A program made the position numbers and the translations under genes. A stretch of 64,000 bases of DNA from Treponema denticola (GTDB taxonomy: Bacteria > Spirochaetota > Spirochaetia > Treponematales > Treponemataceae): the NCBI RefSeq assembly GCF_024400535.1, contig NZ_CP038800.1, positions 2,728,001 through 2,792,000 on the forward strand, written 5' to 3'. Below, piece by piece: positions 39,274-48,762 of the stretch (position 1 is the stretch's first letter; each line of letters opens with the position of its first letter). Under the pieces are notes generated by a model that made no database searches, had not been told where the DNA came from, and saw only the letters and a list, made by a program, of their open reading frames with translations.

Positions 39274-42200
39274 GCCTTTTCGCTTGAAAAATCAATAATA
39301 TTTTTTAATTTATATTCGGCAGCTGAAAATATCTTGGTCATATCCGAATAAATACCTGCATAAAAGTTTAAAGATAAAATATTACATTTATGTAAATCGT
39401 CTTCAGACCTTTCTTCCCATACAAGTTTAAACAAAATATAAATTAAAATCAGCCTTTCAGTAGATTCTTTATTAAACCAAAGCTCCCCATTCCACTCGTT
39501 TAAGCCTAGATAGTTTTTAAGCACGCCGTCATGTATACAAAAATCCATAAAGTCTTTAACGCAATTCTTTCTTAAACCCGAATTTTCAAAAAAATCTTTC
39601 TCAGTTTCAGGCAAGGAAAATAAACGGTTTAACAAAAATAAGGTGCTTTTTGCATTTACTTCGGGAAGGCCGAAAGAGCAAAGCAGCTCGGTAAGAACAA
39701 AATCAAAACGGCACAGTTTAATCTTTTCTTTAGGGAAAAATTTAAACAGGGCTGACAATAAAAGGCCGGCAGCATACAAAAGCACATTCTCTTTTGTGTC
39801 AAAAACCAAAGACTTGAGAGCATTTATAAAGAGCCGTTCTTGGGTTTTAAGCCTTTCGTCCTTAATATTTTCATCGATCAAAGAAAGCTCATTTGAACAA
39901 AGATATAAAAAGCAATCGATAGAATTTTTTAAGCACAAAGCACGAACCTTGTTTTTTTCTTTAAGACTGTTTAAGCTTTCTTTTTCTTCATCGGAATAAA
40001 AGGTCTTAAAAAATACTTCGTCAAAAGCATCAAAAAAATCCAATAACCTCGGGTAAAGTTTTTTCGATATATCTTCAATTGCTTCCGATACATCATCAAT
40101 TGTTTCTTTTTTATAGGTACCACAATAATCCGAAATTTGAGGGAATAAGTCTTTAGCGCATAAATCTTGAATAGTATTATAAAGACCGCCATACTTACAT
40201 TTATTTATTTCGAATTCAATATCTTTAAAACCCCGTCCTTCCGCTTTTTGATAAAGGACCCTATAATAGCCGTCATCATCCTTAATCTCACGGATGTTTA
40301 AAAATACTTGGCATTGATAACCGTCCAAAGCTGCAAAAAAGCCTTTTTCGGCAAGCTCGGAATTTTTTCTTAAAAAGAATAAGGAAGAACGCTGCTCATA
40401 AAACACCGTAAAATAGTCCTCTCCCGAATTTAAATTAAGAGAGTCCATAAGATTTTCCTGCCTTAATTCTTTTTGATCTTGTGCGCTTTTTACGGCAAAG
40501 GCCGCTGAAAGCTTAATCCAGCCCGAGGCTCTTTCATAGGCATTATTGTAAAAAATCAACGAGCGCTCTCCGTTAAAAAAATTTGACCAAACAAAAACAT
40601 TTTCGTTTACGCTTCCTTCATTCCAAAAATCAAAGAGCCTAAATTTTTCAACATTAGAAAAAATATAGCGTTTTTTTAAAAGAGGAAAAATTTCCTTTTT
40701 ATGTCTTTCAAGCAAGCCGGAGTTTACAGCCTCATCCTTATAAGCTCTTCTATATTCCATACCGTACTTTTCGGTAAAGCCTTCTAGCTGACCGTGCCCG
40801 AACATAGGAAGCCCGGGCATAGCCGACATCATCGTGCAGACACCGAAGTATTTATCTCCGTCCCCGAATTGAGCTACGGCAGTTTCTTCATCGGGGTTAT
40901 TCATAAAATTGACATAACGCCTTAATACCTCAGGATCGAATTCGAGGGTATTTTTTATGGTTTCCCTGTATTTTGCGTTTTCTTCTTTTTTGAGCATATT
41001 CATAAAGGCGGAATTATATACGCGGTGCATTCCAAGGGTGCGGACAAAATAGCCTTCCATCATCCAAAAGGCTTCGGCAAGTAAGAGGGTATCGGGGGCT
41101 TCTTTTGCACAGCGGTCTACAACCTCCCTCCAGAATTCTTCGGGGATTCTCTTTTCAAATTCTTCAATAGAAAGAGCATAGCGGGATCGGCTTGCAATGT
41201 CTCCGCCCGAACCGGGAGCCGGATACCAGAGGCGGCGGATATGTTTTTTAGCGAGAACCATGGCGGCATCAAAGCGTATTATGGGAAAATTCCTTGCAAC
41301 ATGGAGAATTTTTTGAATAACTTTTTCGCGGGCTTCACTGTTTAAAAAGTCTATTTGAGCCGTATCGTTCCACGGGAGGCCGGTGCCGTCATTCCCATGA
41401 TAAATATAGCGTACATCCCCGGAATAGTTATCGACACGCTTAAAAACCACGGCACAGTCCGTCTTTGAATAGTAACCGTTTTCAAGATAAACGCTTGTTC
41501 TTCCGTCCCTGGAAAGGTTTTCAGTATCGTAATTATAGGCAGGAAAAGGCTTATCCCTTGTCTGCAAAAATAGATTCGGGTCTTCCATAATCCATTTGGA
41601 ATCAAGTCCCGTATGATTGGGAACCATGTCGGCCGCCATTCTGATTCCGAATTTCCAAGCTCTTTCCCGTAAATTAGCCAGAGCCGGCCAGCCGCCTAAT
41701 TCTTCTGCAATGTCATAGTCATAGATACTGTAGGCACTTGCGGCCGCATCAGGATTTCCGCAAATTTCTTTAATACGGCGGCTGGCCTCGGAACGCTGCC
41801 AAACGCCGATTAACCAAAGCCCGGTAATTCCCGCATCAGCAAAAAATTTAAGCTCCTCATCGGGGATTTGATCAAGACGCGTAATCGGGGCTGAATATTT
41901 TTTACTTAACTGATCCAGCCAAACCAAGGTGCTTTTTGCTATTAAAACCAAATTGGGCATCCAATTTTTATCGGGAGTAAAGGCCTCGTATTCTTTTAAC
42001 AGATTTTCAAAGGTGTAGACCGGAACATCAAAGCTTCCCCCTTGAGGCGGTGCCCAGCCGGCCTTTTCTTCTTCCCTTATTAAGTCCTCGGCACCCAAGA
42101 GTTTAAGCAAAAGATTTTGAGTAAAGCGGCTCCAGTTTTCTTTTACATAATTAAGCTGGCCTAAAATACTGTCGGGGCAGCGGTTCATAGGTTCTTCCAA

Positions 42201-42875
42201 AAAAGAAAGAATATCAAGGCCGCTTTGTTCTTTTCCTAATCGGCTTCCTATGGGCTTATTCTTTTTTGACCATCTTTTTACCGTGTCCCAAAAAATACCG
42301 TAGGAATCTATTGTTTTTAAATTTGAATCATTAAATAAAACCTCAAACTGTGCATTTGCAGGATTTCTATTTGCAAGACAGAGTAAAATAAACTCTTCAA
42401 AGGCCAGCACTTTATTGGGTACATTTGATGAGCTGTCATTTGATTCAAACCACTCATCCACTGAGAGCTTATCCGTGTAAACATCCTTTGGGGGAAAATC
42501 CTTACAAAACTCTTTTAATAAAAAATCAAGACTATGAAGACTTTTGTTTTTAAATTCTTCTTCGATAAATTCATATCCTTTAACAAAAAAATCGGCATCA
42601 ACATTTTGACGGTAAAGCCTTAAAACATAATGAAGAACTTCATCTAAAATTCCCATTGCATTTAATTCGCCTGCTTTTAAATGAGCTTGACCTTCTCCAA
42701 AAAGGCCTTCCTTTACAAGGGAATTAAAATTAAAAACAAAATTATGAACTTCGGAAATATTTTCAAATATTACATTTCCGCATGAAGAAAAAAGAGTCGA
42801 CTTTAAATTACACTTTTTGCGGACATCTCCGTTAATGTGAAATTCCATTTCTTGAAAAAAAAAGTCCATAGCCAT
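39270..42875 (-). CDS. Glycoside hydrolase family 13 protein with long extensions
   Basis: 1201 residues, far longer than a typical alpha-amylase. The GH13 barrel lies at about residues 320-760: region I DMVPNHT (D416), nucleophile D536 in IIRFDAAM, acid/base E601 in TLLLAEAFW, and the third Asp D662 in the changed MNNPDEETA (usually NHD). A family-specific N-terminal part (1-300) and a 400-residue helical C-terminal part carry no known domain. No signal peptide is seen, so it probably acts in the cytoplasm on alpha-1,4-glucan or maltodextrin; the exact specificity is unknown. The promoter is 6 bases before the ATG. Confidence 0.88.
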   Translation of the reverse strand: MAMDFFFQEMEFHINGDVRKKCNLKSTLFSSCGNVIFENISEVHNFVFNFNSLVKEGLFGEGQAHLKAGELNAMGILDEVLHYVLRLYRQNVDADFFVKGYEFIEEEFKNKSLHSLDFLLKEFCKDFPPKDVYTDKLSVDEWFESNDSSSNVPNKVLAFEEFILLCLANRNPANAQFEVLFNDSNLKTIDSYGIFWDTVKRWSKKNKPIGSRLGKEQSGLDILSFLEEPMNRCPDSILGQLNYVKENWSRFTQNLLLKLLGAEDLIREEEKAGWAPPQGGSFDVPVYTFENLLKEYEAFTPDKNWMPNLVLIAKSTLVWLDQLSKKYSAPITRLDQIPDEELKFFADAGITGLWLIGVWQRSEASRRIKEICGNPDAAASAYSIYDYDIAEELGGWPALANLRERAWKFGIRMAADMVPNHTGLDSKWIMEDPNLFLQTRDKPFPAYNYDTENLSRDGRTSVYLENGYYSKTDCAVVFKRVDNYSGDVRYIYHGNDGTGLPWNDTAQIDFLNSEAREKVIQKILHVARNFPIIRFDAAMVLAKKHIRRLWYPAPGSGGDIASRSRYALSIEEFEKRIPEEFWREVVDRCAKEAPDTLLLAEAFWMMEGYFVRTLGMHRVYNSAFMNMLKKEENAKYRETIKNTLEFDPEVLRRYVNFMNNPDEETAVAQFGDGDKYFGVCTMMSAMPGLPMFGHGQLEGFTEKYGMEYRRAYKDEAVNSGLLERHKKEIFPLLKKRYIFSNVEKFRLFDFWNEGSVNENVFVWSNFFNGERSLIFYNNAYERASGWIKLSAAFAVKSAQDQKELRQENLMDSLNLNSGEDYFTVFYEQRSSLFFLRKNSELAEKGFFAALDGYQCQVFLNIREIKDDDGYYRVLYQKAEGRGFKDIEFEINKCKYGGLYNTIQDLCAKDLFPQISDYCGTYKKETIDDVSEAIEDISKKLYPRLLDFFDAFDEVFFKTFYSDEEKESLNSLKEKNKVRALCLKNSIDCFLYLCSNELSLIDENIKDERLKTQERLFINALKSLVFDTKENVLLYAAGLLLSALFKFFPKEKIKLCRFDFVLTELLCSFGLPEVNAKSTLFLLNRLFSLPETEKDFFENSGLRKNCVKDFMDFCIHDGVLKNYLGLNEWNGELWFNKESTERLILIYILFKLVWEERSEDDLHKCNILSLNFYAGIYSDMTKIFSAAEYKLKNIIDFSSEKA

Positions 42876-42881
42876 AAGTTA

Positions 42882-42910
42882 AGTATAACATTAAAAAGTT
42901 TAAAACGCAA
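42882..42910 (-). promoter_or_regulatory. Promoter directly before the GH13 gene
   Basis: Minus strand TTGCGT (42905-42910), 17-base spacer, TATACT (42882-42887), then 6 bases to ATG 42875. No Shine-Dalgarno: likely leaderless. Confidence 0.6.
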
Positions 42911-42990
42911 GGTTCTTTTGAAAATATGCGGCTATCTGCTCCGCCTATTTGCAAAAGTCATTTCAGTACTGAATCAGAAAGGCTGTGGTT

Positions 42991-43893
42991 TCAAATGTTT
43001 TCCACTTCTTCTTTGGTGAGACCGGTCATTGTACAAATTTCGGTTATAGGGTAGTTATGCGTACGCATAAGTTTTGCCGTTTCAAGGGCTTTTTTGTAAG
43101 AACCGTCGGCAAAGCCTTGGCTAATACCTTTTTGTCTTCCTTTTATTTCGCCCTGCAATATACCTACTTCAATGCCTTGTCGATAACCTTCATTTATACA
43201 TGAAGCCCTGTCATGCTCGTATTTCATACGGGAATCATATAGCCATTTATCTTTAGGACTCATTTCCATTACAGAAATAGCGGCATTTGCTTTTTTCATT
43301 ATCTCTGAATTTTCTGCTAACACTTCTCTCACCTCCGGATTATCAATTAGGAGAGGAAAGACAACCCGACAGAACAGGTTTGCCTTGAAGCTGCGCTGGC
43401 TGTACCTTTCCTCCCCTATAACCCCTCCTATCTTTACCTCGAAGCTATGCTGGTTGTTCCCGTCTGCCAAAGGGAGCTCCCTTTGGAAACCCCTTCTTAA
43501 CTTTTGATATATTAAGGCGTATTACCATTATTATAATAGCAGTCGGCTAAAGATTTTACAATAGTCTTGACCTTGTTTTATGTTTTCGTTGTACATTTTA
43601 GACCAATAATATAGGGTTCTTTCAGGAAAATCAAAATGCCAACTGTTTTGAATCTCAATATCGACAAAGGCTCCGTCTTTTAGTCTTAATTTAATATCCA
43701 AAATACCTAGCTTTTCACTTAAAAGCTCCTTGCGAAACTCCTTATCGAGAAGCTCCAAACCTGCGATGGTTTCAGGCGGAATGTCTAAGATACACTCGAG
43801 CAAGTCCTGTAAGACATCTTTGTTTTCTTCAACTCCGAATACTCTTTTAAAAGCATAGTCGTTGCGGAGGGTTATTTTAAATAGTTTGTTCAT
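42991..43893 (-). pseudogene. Rpn/PD-(D/E)XK gene interrupted by structured repeat copy D
   Basis: The N-terminal part (43893-43531) starts MNKLFKITLRNDYAFKRVF, carries the nuclease core DIKLRLKDGAFVDIEIQ and stops after GQDYCKIFSRLLL. The C-terminal part (about 43350-42991) resumes at LLIDNPEVREVLAENSE and ends in GLTKEEVENI. Intact relatives have roughly 100 residues more in the middle. Between the two parts lies copy D of the structured repeat. An open frame of 159 codons (43470-42991) begins inside the repeat and runs into the C-terminal part, so a short protein could still be made. Confidence 0.8.
43348..43490 (-). repeat. Structured dispersed repeat, copy D
   Basis: On the minus strand, stem 1 is the 20-base palindrome CCAAAGGGAGCTCCCTTTGG (43467-43486). 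Stem 2 has arms TAGGGGAGGAAAG (43406-43418) and CTTTCCTCTCCTA (43348-43360), paired fully with one G.U. The region between the stems is longer than in A and B and contains a second copy of a GAAGCT(A/G)(T/C)GCTGG(T/C)TGT(T/A)CC unit. It sits at the break of the Rpn gene. Confidence 0.8.
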
Positions 43894-44010
43894 AATTAAG
43901 CCTCGTTAATAATTTTTTTAAGGAAGAAACATTTTTCCCCTTTCATAATTATTATAGAAATTGTTTGTAATAAATAGTAAAATTTGAAAAAAGAAATTTC
44001 GAATACAAAA

Positions 44011-44095
44011 CCGTTGGTTGTTACCATTCCCTATAACCTCTGATGAGTCCCAATCATTAAGACATTCCTTAATTATCCTTTGCGAAGCTCAACAT
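44011..44095. repeat. Decayed copy E of the dispersed repeat
   Basis: It contains GGTTGTTACCATTCCCTATAA and then GTCCCAATCATTAAGAC and CCTTTGCGAAG, matching parts of copy B (GGTTGTTTCCCTCCCCCTATGA, then GTCCCAATTCCTAAGAC and CTTTGCGAAG). Both hairpins are lost. It lies in the gap between the interrupted Rpn gene and the DUF4349 gene; nothing else is seen in 43894-44174. Confidence 0.5.
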
Positions 44096-44174
44096 TTGAC
44101 GTAAAGCCTTAACAGCTCCCATTGTAAAATAAAATAAATTATGTTAAACTTTTTGCCGATAGGGGATAAATAAG

Positions 44175-45059
44175 ATGAAAAAAAAGGCCTTTATTTTTTT
44201 ATGTTTAAGTCTGGTACTAAATCTTTTTCTTTCTTGCGGAGGGAAAAAAACCGCTTTTGAAGCCGGCAAAAGTGCCCGATCTGAAAGTTACATGGCCGAA
44301 TCCAAAAGCTCATCATCCGATTCAGCCTTTAAGGAAGACAAAAAAGAATCTGACGATGTAAATACTGCAAGCTTAGATAACGGCAATATCGAAAGAAAAC
44401 TTATAAAAACAGGTTTTATAGAATTTGAAACTGATGATATAAAAAAAACAAGGGAAACAATCGAAAACCTTGTAACAAAATATCAAGCCTATATAAGTCA
44501 AGAAGATGAACAGCATTTTCATTCTAATATTAGGCAGACAATCAGTATTAGAATACCAAAAGAAAATTTTGATAATCTTTTAAACGAAATTACAGCAGGT
44601 ATTAAAAAACTTGATAATAAAAACATTACGGTTGAAGATGTTACGGAAGAATTTGTAGACAGCCTTGCCCGGTTAAAGGTAAAAAAAGAAACCGAACAAA
44701 CTTATTTAAAAATTCTAAGCCAAGCAAAAACGGTAAAAGACATTTTAGAAGTGCAAAACCAAATTCAAGATTTACGCTCCGATATTGAAGCTATTGAAGG
44801 CCGTTTACGTTATTTACAAAAATCCGTAAATTACAGCACCTTAAATATTTCAATGTACCAAATTATCAATAGCAGTATAGCAAGGCCGTCTTTCTTTACC
44901 AAGGCCCTCAATGCCGTAAAGGAAGGAATAGGTCTTTTTAGCGATATAATTATCGGAATCCTTTATCTTTGGATATTTATACTTATAATTATAGCTGTTG
45001 CGGTAATTATCATCAAAAAAAGACGCAATAAAATAAAGGAAAAGCCTTTAGATAATTAG
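44175..45059 (+). CDS. DUF4349 family lipoprotein
   Basis: 294 residues. Lipoprotein signal peptide with LFLSC (Cys near residue 21), Ser/Lys-rich linker, then DUF4349: RKLIKTGFIEFETDDIKKTR, ISIRIPKENFDNLLNEI and a coiled coil (about 150-215) followed by STLNISMYQ. One C-terminal membrane helix (IIIGILYLWIFILIIIAVAV) and a basic tail. It is anchored in the membrane by lipid and helix. Function unknown. The RBS AGGGGAT is present; the 3' end overlaps the convergent gene by 4 bases. Confidence 0.88.
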   Translation: MKKKAFIFLCLSLVLNLFLSCGGKKTAFEAGKSARSESYMAESKSSSSDSAFKEDKKESDDVNTASLDNGNIERKLIKTGFIEFETDDIKKTRETIENLVTKYQAYISQEDEQHFHSNIRQTISIRIPKENFDNLLNEITAGIKKLDNKNITVEDVTEEFVDSLARLKVKKETEQTYLKILSQAKTVKDILEVQNQIQDLRSDIEAIEGRLRYLQKSVNYSTLNISMYQIINSSIARPSFFTKALNAVKEGIGLFSDIIIGILYLWIFILIIIAVAVIIIKKRRNKIKEKPLDN

Positions 45060-45649
45060 GTATTCATCGAAATTATAAGCTCTATTTCTCCTGTGGGAAG
45101 GGGTACTTTTTCAGCTATCAGCTCTATTGAAAGGCCTTTTTTAGCCATTTCAATGATTTGGTCCTTAAAAGAAACCTCCGATACTATACCGGCATTGGGT
45201 TTTGATGAGAGGATTTGTTTTGTGTATATCTTAATAGGTTCTTCTTTTTCTACATCCTGAGTATCATTAAGCTTATTATTTTTAGGTGAAATATTTTCAT
45301 TTTTTGTCATAAGATTTTTATCAAAGGAAGATATAGGCTGAATAGCGGCTGCTTCCGAAAGACTTTGATAAACCCTATCTGCAGCACTCCTTTTTTCTTC
45401 TTCCTTGCCGGAAAGTAAAATTCTTTTATCCAATTCGGATATAAGCATATTAACTTCTTTAATCTTGTCTTCCATTATCGTAACGGACTGATCGGTTTGA
45501 AATGCAATCTGTGCCACCAATTTTTGTGTTTCATTTTTTATGTTATTTATCGAAGCTCTATCCGAAAATTGATTTTTAAATTTAAAATAAAAAAAGAGTA
45601 TTAAAAAAATATTTAATATCAATAGAATAATTGCAATAACCGTCATCAT
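45056..45649 (-). CDS. DUF6115-like membrane protein of the motility cluster
   Basis: 197 residues. One N-terminal helix (VIAIILLILNIFLILFFYF), a coiled coil (about 30-80), a polar linker, and a C-terminal DNA-binding-like helix-turn-helix (MAKKGLSIELIAEKVPLPTGEIELI) as in DUF6115 proteins, which are often encoded beside flagellar genes. Last gene of the cluster; the start overlaps the stop of the upstream gene by 4 bases. Confidence 0.7.
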   Translation of the reverse strand: MMTVIAIILLILNIFLILFFYFKFKNQFSDRASINNIKNETQKLVAQIAFQTDQSVTIMEDKIKEVNMLISELDKRILLSGKEEEKRSAADRVYQSLSEAAAIQPISSFDKNLMTKNENISPKNNKLNDTQDVEKEEPIKIYTKQILSSKPNAGIVSEVSFKDQIIEMAKKGLSIELIAEKVPLPTGEIELIISMNT

Positions 45650-45984
45650 CCTGAAATATCCACCCTTTGTCCCAAAGAGGGGTCTTTTATATATTCTTCA
45701 ATATTCAACTTTTCATCAGTGCCGGAAGATTTTTGATTTTTACCATTTTCTCCTCCCTGATTTTCTTCTTCGGGAGACTTGCCGTCCTTATTGATTCTAA
45801 GCTTTTTATTACTATCGGAATCTACAACCTGCACGGAACTTAGCTTTTTTTGTGCATCTATTTTATTTTGCTGCTGTTGCTCTTCTTTTACCATAGAAGC
45901 AAGCTGCTGTTCGGCACCCTGTTGTTTGCCGACCTTAGCCATTTGAGCATATAGGGTCTGTAGATCAATTGGTTGAATAGCCAC
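45646..45984 (-). CDS. Small Gln-rich hypothetical protein of the motility cluster
   Basis: 112 residues from GTG 45984, chosen for AAGAAGG 6 bases upstream and a start AIQPIDLQTLYAQMAKVGKQ that is typical of short flagellar-cluster proteins. The middle is Gln/Lys/Glu-rich (KEEQQQQNKID) and the end reads EYIKDPSLGQRVDI. It overlaps fapA by 20 bases and the next gene by 4. No function is known; the tight spacing suggests co-regulation with fliA and fapA. Confidence 0.65.
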   Translation of the reverse strand: MAIQPIDLQTLYAQMAKVGKQQGAEQQLASMVKEEQQQQNKIDAQKKLSSVQVVDSDSNKKLRINKDGKSPEEENQGGENGKNQKSSGTDEKLNIEEYIKDPSLGQRVDISG

Positions 45985-47935
45985 TTGGAACCTTCTTAGC
46001 ATCCTCTTCGTTTTCTTCTTGATATTTTCCGTAACGCACAATTCCCTTATCAAGATAGAATGTAGTTGCCTTACAATCCATTCTTACATCCTCGGTGGTG
46101 TCCCGTATAACTATGCGTACTCCCGGATATACATGGCCGGAAGCGGAAACCCGTCCCTGATTTTTTAGTGTATTTAAATACTCCCTTATTTGGGTAATCT
46201 CTTTTTGTACTTCGTGGATATCGGTTTGAAGAGTATATTTATACTCGTTCATCTTGTTATAATTTTCTTCTTTATCTTTTGGAAGTTCTCCGCGCTTGGA
46301 TTTAAGCTCTTCAAGGCTCATTAAATTAAGCTTTAAATCCTCCAAGCTTTTTTGATCCATTTCCTGTTTTTGAAGCAAGAAGTTTAAGCGCTCCTTGCTT
46401 TTCGGGTCAAATCCCACACTTAACATAAGATCGTTTCCGCCTGAAACACTTCCTAAATTCCTTGCCGATATAGATTCGGAAGCACTTAGATTGCCGCTTA
46501 TTATATCGGCTTTCTTTCCGCGGCATATAATTTTACGGTTAGCCATTACATTCGATTTTATAATACCGTCCGAAACAATTACCATGTCTCCGGCTTCAAC
46601 AACATCGGTGTTTTGAATAAATTTAGACCAGATAGATTTTCCGGCCCTTATTACACCACCTTCTTTACCCATAATACCCTGACTTACAACTATGTCTCCC
46701 TCGGTATCAAGCTCCGCCCTGCCGACCGAGCCCTTAACTTCTATATTTCCCGAAGCCTTTATAACAAAGCCGTCATCTACGTTTCCGTTTACAAAGACCG
46801 AACCCAAGAATGTAATATTTCCTGTTCTGATTGAAACATCGCCCTCAACTACATAAATTTCTTGTACTGTAATCTTATTTTTTACTAATAGGACTTGACC
46901 GTTTACTTCTGCAACAATAGTAAGACCGTCGGCTGCAAGTTTTGTATTCTTGCCCATAGGCATTGCTATATCTTTTCCGTTCATTGCTTCAAGGTATTTT
47001 CCCGTAACGGTTTTTCCTGCCTTTCCTCTTTGAGCGGGAACTTTTTGAGCTACAGGCTGTCCTTCGACAACATTTTGGATTAGATTTAATTCTTTAAAAT
47101 TGATTTGTCCGGAGCGGGTTTCCTGTAAGCGGACTTGAGTATTATCAACCTCAAAATTATAAATAATCTTTGCATCGGCACCGTTTTGAGGGGTTATGCC
47201 TTCTGCCACCAGATAGTCTTCACGATAAACGGGAGAGTCTTGGAATTGTTTAACCCTCTCTTCATTTATTCCGACTATTATCCTGTTATTCTTCAAAAAG
47301 GCGATAATCGTATCTGCCGAAAGGTCAACGCCTCCTGCTGTCGGCGGAGTTACATAGAGGTAAGCCTTCATTTCGTCATCGCTTATATTGACAACCATTG
47401 CAGCGTCATTGCCCGGGATCCGTTTATAAGGTGCAACTCTCACATATTCACCGCTTTTTTCATCGACTATGGGAGCAAGAACATCATCATCCGGAATTGG
47501 GAGAGCCCTATCCTTAAATTTATCGCGAGCTTCTTTTATAGTAAAAGAGCGGCCTGAACCCGATGGGGCTGTTATTTTTAGATATACACCGTCAGCCGCA
47601 CAGAATACATAGCCCATTCCGTCTTTATCAATAACAACTCCGTCCTCCGCAATATCTTCAGACTCAACACTTGTTTCTTCAATATCTTTAAATTTCTTTG
47701 TTTTTACCGTCTCGTAAGCTCTTATTTTCCATTCTTTAGGGACTATTGCAAAAAAACCGGAAGCACCCTTTTGCAATATCTCGTAATCTATTGACGAAAC
47801 AGGCATACCTAATTGAATTGCAGCATTTGCAAGAGCTTCATCTAGGGTTTCTCCGCTTATATCAACAAAAAAACGGCCTGAATCCAATTCATGCATTTCA
47901 GACATTTTTTCCTGTATTTGACTAAGCCTAATCAT
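45965..47935 (-). CDS. FapA/DUF342 family protein with Jag-N-like domain
   Basis: 656 residues. The N-terminus (FFVDISGETLDEALANAA to ILQKGASGFFAIVPKEW) resembles the Jag-N domain. The main part is the DUF342/FapA beta-helix, with KVPAQRGKAGKTVTGKYL and repeated right-handed helix turns (TFLGSVFVNGNVDDGFVIKA, NIEVKGSVGRAEL). A coiled coil lies near 520-590, then an end domain. DUF342 proteins are thought to be polymer-like scaffolds in flagellated bacteria. It follows fliA by 8 bases. Confidence 0.85.
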   Translation of the reverse strand: MIRLSQIQEKMSEMHELDSGRFFVDISGETLDEALANAAIQLGMPVSSIDYEILQKGASGFFAIVPKEWKIRAYETVKTKKFKDIEETSVESEDIAEDGVVIDKDGMGYVFCAADGVYLKITAPSGSGRSFTIKEARDKFKDRALPIPDDDVLAPIVDEKSGEYVRVAPYKRIPGNDAAMVVNISDDEMKAYLYVTPPTAGGVDLSADTIIAFLKNNRIIVGINEERVKQFQDSPVYREDYLVAEGITPQNGADAKIIYNFEVDNTQVRLQETRSGQINFKELNLIQNVVEGQPVAQKVPAQRGKAGKTVTGKYLEAMNGKDIAMPMGKNTKLAADGLTIVAEVNGQVLLVKNKITVQEIYVVEGDVSIRTGNITFLGSVFVNGNVDDGFVIKASGNIEVKGSVGRAELDTEGDIVVSQGIMGKEGGVIRAGKSIWSKFIQNTDVVEAGDMVIVSDGIIKSNVMANRKIICRGKKADIISGNLSASESISARNLGSVSGGNDLMLSVGFDPKSKERLNFLLQKQEMDQKSLEDLKLNLMSLEELKSKRGELPKDKEENYNKMNEYKYTLQTDIHEVQKEITQIREYLNTLKNQGRVSASGHVYPGVRIVIRDTTEDVRMDCKATTFYLDKGIVRYGKYQEENEEDAKKVPSGYSTN

Positions 47936-47943
47936 AATTCCCC

Positions 47944-48732
47944 CTATTTTATACCCTTGGTTACATTTGAAAGTTTTACCTTTAATTTTACATTTGCACT
48001 GGTATGTATTTGAGATACACGGGATTCCGTTACATGTAGAACCTCACCTATTTCCCTAAGAGTCATATCTTCATAATAATACATAATCAGCACCTTTTGC
48101 TCTCTTTCAGGCAGCTCCTTGATAGCATCAATTATAACCCTCTTTACATCCTCACGCTCTACAATTACATCAGGGTTTAAAGAAGGAGGAGCCTCAATTA
48201 TATCTCCCACAGAAAACTCTTCCGCATCATCATTGGAAAATCTCAAATCGGTCAAAGAAACGACACTGGTTGCAGATATTTTTAATAAAAGAGAATTATA
48301 CTCTTCAATATCCAGCCCCATCGCAGCAGCTATTTCTTCATTGGAAGCGGACCGTCCTAAACGGGCTTCCAGATCTGCAATCGTCTCTTCTATTTCACGG
48401 CTTTTTTGACGCACGGATCTAGGTACCCAATCTATAGATCTAAGCTCATCGAAGATTGCGCCCCTAATTCTATTTACGGCATAAGTATTAAATTTTACAT
48501 TTTTATTAAGATCATATTTTTCGATAGCATCTAAAAGCCCTAAAACTCCATAACCGACTAAATCATCAAATTCTACATTGGTAGGCATTCCTATTCCTAC
48601 CTTTCCGGCAACATATTTTACCAATGGAGCATACTTCAAAATAAAATATTCTCTAATTTTAGGGTCTGAGTTTTTTTTGTATTTTTCCCAAAGTTCCTCT
48701 TCAGGTATATTTTCATAATCCGTATTTGTCAT
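47944..48732 (-). CDS. fliA: RNA polymerase sigma factor FliA/WhiG (sigma-28)
   Basis: 262 residues. Region 2 with VEFDDLVGYGVLGLLDAIEK and NRIRGAIFDELRSIDWVPRS, region 3 with LEARLGRSASNEEIAAAMG, and region 4 with LPEREQKVLIMYYYEDMTLR and GEVLHVTESRVSQIH are typical of the FliA/WhiG group. It directs transcription of late flagellar and chemotaxis genes. Start 48732 has AAAGGTG 6 bases upstream; a GTG 9 bases earlier is an alternative. Confidence 0.95.
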   Translation of the reverse strand: MTNTDYENIPEEELWEKYKKNSDPKIREYFILKYAPLVKYVAGKVGIGMPTNVEFDDLVGYGVLGLLDAIEKYDLNKNVKFNTYAVNRIRGAIFDELRSIDWVPRSVRQKSREIEETIADLEARLGRSASNEEIAAAMGLDIEEYNSLLLKISATSVVSLTDLRFSNDDAEEFSVGDIIEAPPSLNPDVIVEREDVKRVIIDAIKELPEREQKVLIMYYYEDMTLREIGEVLHVTESRVSQIHTSANVKLKVKLSNVTKGIK

Positions 48733-48762
48733 TTCCCACACCTTTTATATTTATTAAATAAT

